Of a DNA stretch of 64,000 nt, positions 61,808 to 64,000 are shown one piece after another; the stretch's first letter is position 1, and each line of letters starts with the position of its first letter. This DNA comes from Leptospira tipperaryensis (lineage in GTDB: Bacteria; Spirochaetota; Leptospiria; Leptospirales; Leptospiraceae). Below the pieces are notes generated by a model that saw only the letters and a list, made by a program, of their open reading frames with translations, made no database searches and had not been told where the DNA came from. Location: the NCBI RefSeq assembly GCF_001729245.1, contig NZ_CP015218.1, forward strand, positions 1-64,000, given 5' to 3'. Made by a program: the position numbers and the translations under genes.

Positions 61808-62219
61808 GACAGGATCCGACTCGAACAAAGCTTTGATTCCAACTTTTCAAAATTCTAAAAACGGGAATCTAACAAAAAATCGAACCGCCAAAATCCAAAA
61901 CGATCGACCGCAAAATCGTATCGAAACAAAGAGCTTCTCTCTAAAACCGAAAAGAGAATCTGTAAGAGTTCCTACAAGCCTCTTACCATTTCGCTCTTTT
62001 TAACGACCTCCGGAGATTCTTTCCGTAGATTGAAAACGGAGGAGTTCCCACACTTACAGATTTTGGAAAAGATGAAAGGCCGATCCAAATTCTAAAATAA
62101 AAAGAATTCAGAGGACCCGCTTGGAAAGAATTTTCGATCGTTGCCTTTCGACTTCCGAAACATCGAATCCGAAATTTTCAAAGCAGCCCTTGATAATCAG
62201 AAAGAGCGACAACGCGAAC
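61808..62219. other. 412-bp intergenic gap with short inverted-repeat element
   Basis: It lies between two minus-strand genes. Its centre holds the inverted-repeat element at 61959-62060. I see no gene; the promoter for the transglutaminase-like gene must be near 61810-61900. Confidence 0.55.
61959..62060. repeat. 102-bp element with GGAGTTCC palindromes
   Basis: The ends are TCTGTAAG (61959-61966) and CTTACAGA (62053-62060), an 8-bp inverted repeat. Just inside lie GAGTTCCTACA (61966-61976) and GGAGTTCCCACAC (62041-62053). These cores are shared with the sites at 55336-55348 and 6477-6486. Confidence 0.55.
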
Positions 62220-63176
62220 TCAGGCTTTCAGATGTCTTTTGATTTCATCCAGGGCAAGAGATTCTAAGATTTCAAAATTTGTGGAGCTGGAGTAGGGAAG
62301 ATTTTCGATCAATCTTAGACCGAAGTTTCCGTAGTCGTTCTTGATCCATTTTTTGAGTTGAAGAAGAGTTTCTTTCGAACGATCTCCGGAAGGAACTGCT
62401 TTTCGAATAAATTCCAGAAGTTCTACGATCCCGACCTTTGTTTTTGTGGAAGTTTTAAAAACGGGAGGAAGATTTTTTCCCGGCATCATATCTTTTAAGA
62501 ATTCCAGAGTTGTAATCAACATGTGATAGCTCGAATTCGCGAGTTGTTCTTCGTCACATTTGTTCAAAATAAAAGAATCCGGAACTTCCATAATTCCACT
62601 CTTCATAAACTGAACCTGATCCCCGCCTAACGGTTGCAAGACGAGAAAGGAAAGATCCGTGAGCTTGGAGACTTCGATTTCGTTTTGCCCGATCCCGACG
62701 GTTTCAATAAAGACATAACGAAAAAAACAACGCAAAAGACGTATGACGTGATACGTGTAAGGATTGACTCCTCCGAGTTCGAGTTGGCTCGGTTGGGAAC
62801 GAAAGTAGATTCTTTTTTCTCTCGCCGGAAGAGAAAGCCTGGTTCGATCTCCCAAAAGGGAACCGCCCGAGATATGACTCGAAGGATCGATCGCAACGAT
62901 CGCCATCGTCTCTTCGTTTTTTTCTTTTAAGAATTGAGTCGCGAGTTCTCCGAGTAAGGAAGACTTTCCCGCGCCCGGAGTTCCTGTAAAACCGATGGTC
63001 AAAGAATTTCTTCCGGTCAAACCTCGATTGTAGAGTTCTTCAAAAAGATTTTTTCTGAATTCAAAAGAGTCGGTTCTTTCTAGACCGGAGATGAGTTTCG
63101 CGAGAGGAAATTTTTCTCCCTCTCGCGCACCCTCGATGAGTTCCGCGAGTTCTGTCTTAGATGGATTCACAGACAT
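62220..63176 (-). CDS. meaB: MeaB/ArgK-type GTPase, methylmalonyl-CoA mutase chaperone
   Basis: A 318-residue G3E-type GTPase. Walker A is GFTGTPGAGKSS, with IDPSSHISGGSLLGDRTRL and FIETVGIGQNEIEV (the MeaB switch region), and LNKCDEEQ (NKxD). It loads adenosylcobalamin into, and protects, the acyl-CoA mutase encoded just upstream. The ATG is 17 bp after the mutase stop. Confidence 0.94.
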   Translation of the reverse strand: MSVNPSKTELAELIEGAREGEKFPLAKLISGLERTDSFEFRKNLFEELYNRGLTGRNSLTIGFTGTPGAGKSSLLGELATQFLKEKNEETMAIVAIDPSSHISGGSLLGDRTRLSLPAREKRIYFRSQPSQLELGGVNPYTYHVIRLLRCFFRYVFIETVGIGQNEIEVSKLTDLSFLVLQPLGGDQVQFMKSGIMEVPDSFILNKCDEEQLANSSYHMLITTLEFLKDMMPGKNLPPVFKTSTKTKVGIVELLEFIRKAVPSGDRSKETLLQLKKWIKNDYGNFGLRLIENLPYSSSTNFEILESLALDEIKRHLKA

Positions 63177-63192
63177 TTCCGAAGAGGACGCG

Positions 63193-64000
<808 letters not shown>

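Overview
The window is almost certainly the origin-proximal part of the second chromosome (CII, about 350 kb in the genus) of a Leptospira species, probably of the pathogen-related clade. This rests on a replicon-type parA-parB-rep cluster at the left edge, a complete haem operon with a hemC-hemD fusion and an embedded HemK/HemR-type two-component system, metF, a batABCD-htpG block, and Leptospira-type families (DUF1564, DUF1574). I could not fix the species. Coding density is high and no rRNA, tRNA, CRISPR array or intact insertion sequence was seen.

Layout. 1-3.05 kb: partition genes parA1/parB1, a 374-bp palindrome-rich gap that is a candidate origin, and a Rep-like initiator. 3.1-9.3 kb: a large discoidin/tail-fibre-repeat protein, metF, mqnD (futalosine menaquinone route), a HAD phosphatase and a small Cys-rich membrane protein, with two copies of a roughly 160-bp interspersed palindromic element. 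9.3-21.8 kb: haem synthesis from glutamyl-tRNA to protohaem (hemA, hemCD, hemB, hemL, hemK, hemR, hemE, hemN, an exported protein, hemG; hemH converges from the other strand). A TGACA-N6-TGACA site overlaps the hemA -35, matching the motif I recall for HemR, so the operon appears to encode its own regulator. 23-24.7 kb: a second, different parA-parB pair with two matching palindromes that look like parS sites.

25-37.6 kb: mixed metabolic and envelope genes (flavin reductase, acyltransferase, cAMP-binding protein abutting a diguanylate cyclase, two SDRs, LMW-PTP, NDH-2, lipoproteins, DUF1574, a MORN-type lipoprotein). 37.6-46.8 kb: a third 160-bp element, then moxR-DUF58-batABCD-htpG, a tightly overlapping stress-tolerance operon. 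47-55 kb: a PhoX-like protein, then a STAS protein, an NADK2-like kinase, a SpoIIE-type phosphatase with TPRs and a HATPase, which together look like a partner-switching module. 55.5-64 kb: fatty-acid desaturase, a small exported protein, an F420-reductase-like protein, an exported caspase-like/ankyrin protein, DUF1564, an exported transglutaminase-like protein, meaB, and the C-terminal part of a cobalamin-dependent acyl-CoA mutase cut by the right edge.

The most rewarding items for follow-up are the two partition systems with candidate centromere palindromes, the three-hairpin interspersed element, the HemR box on the hemA promoter, the partner-switching cluster containing an NADK2-like enzyme, and the exported caspase-like/ankyrin protein.
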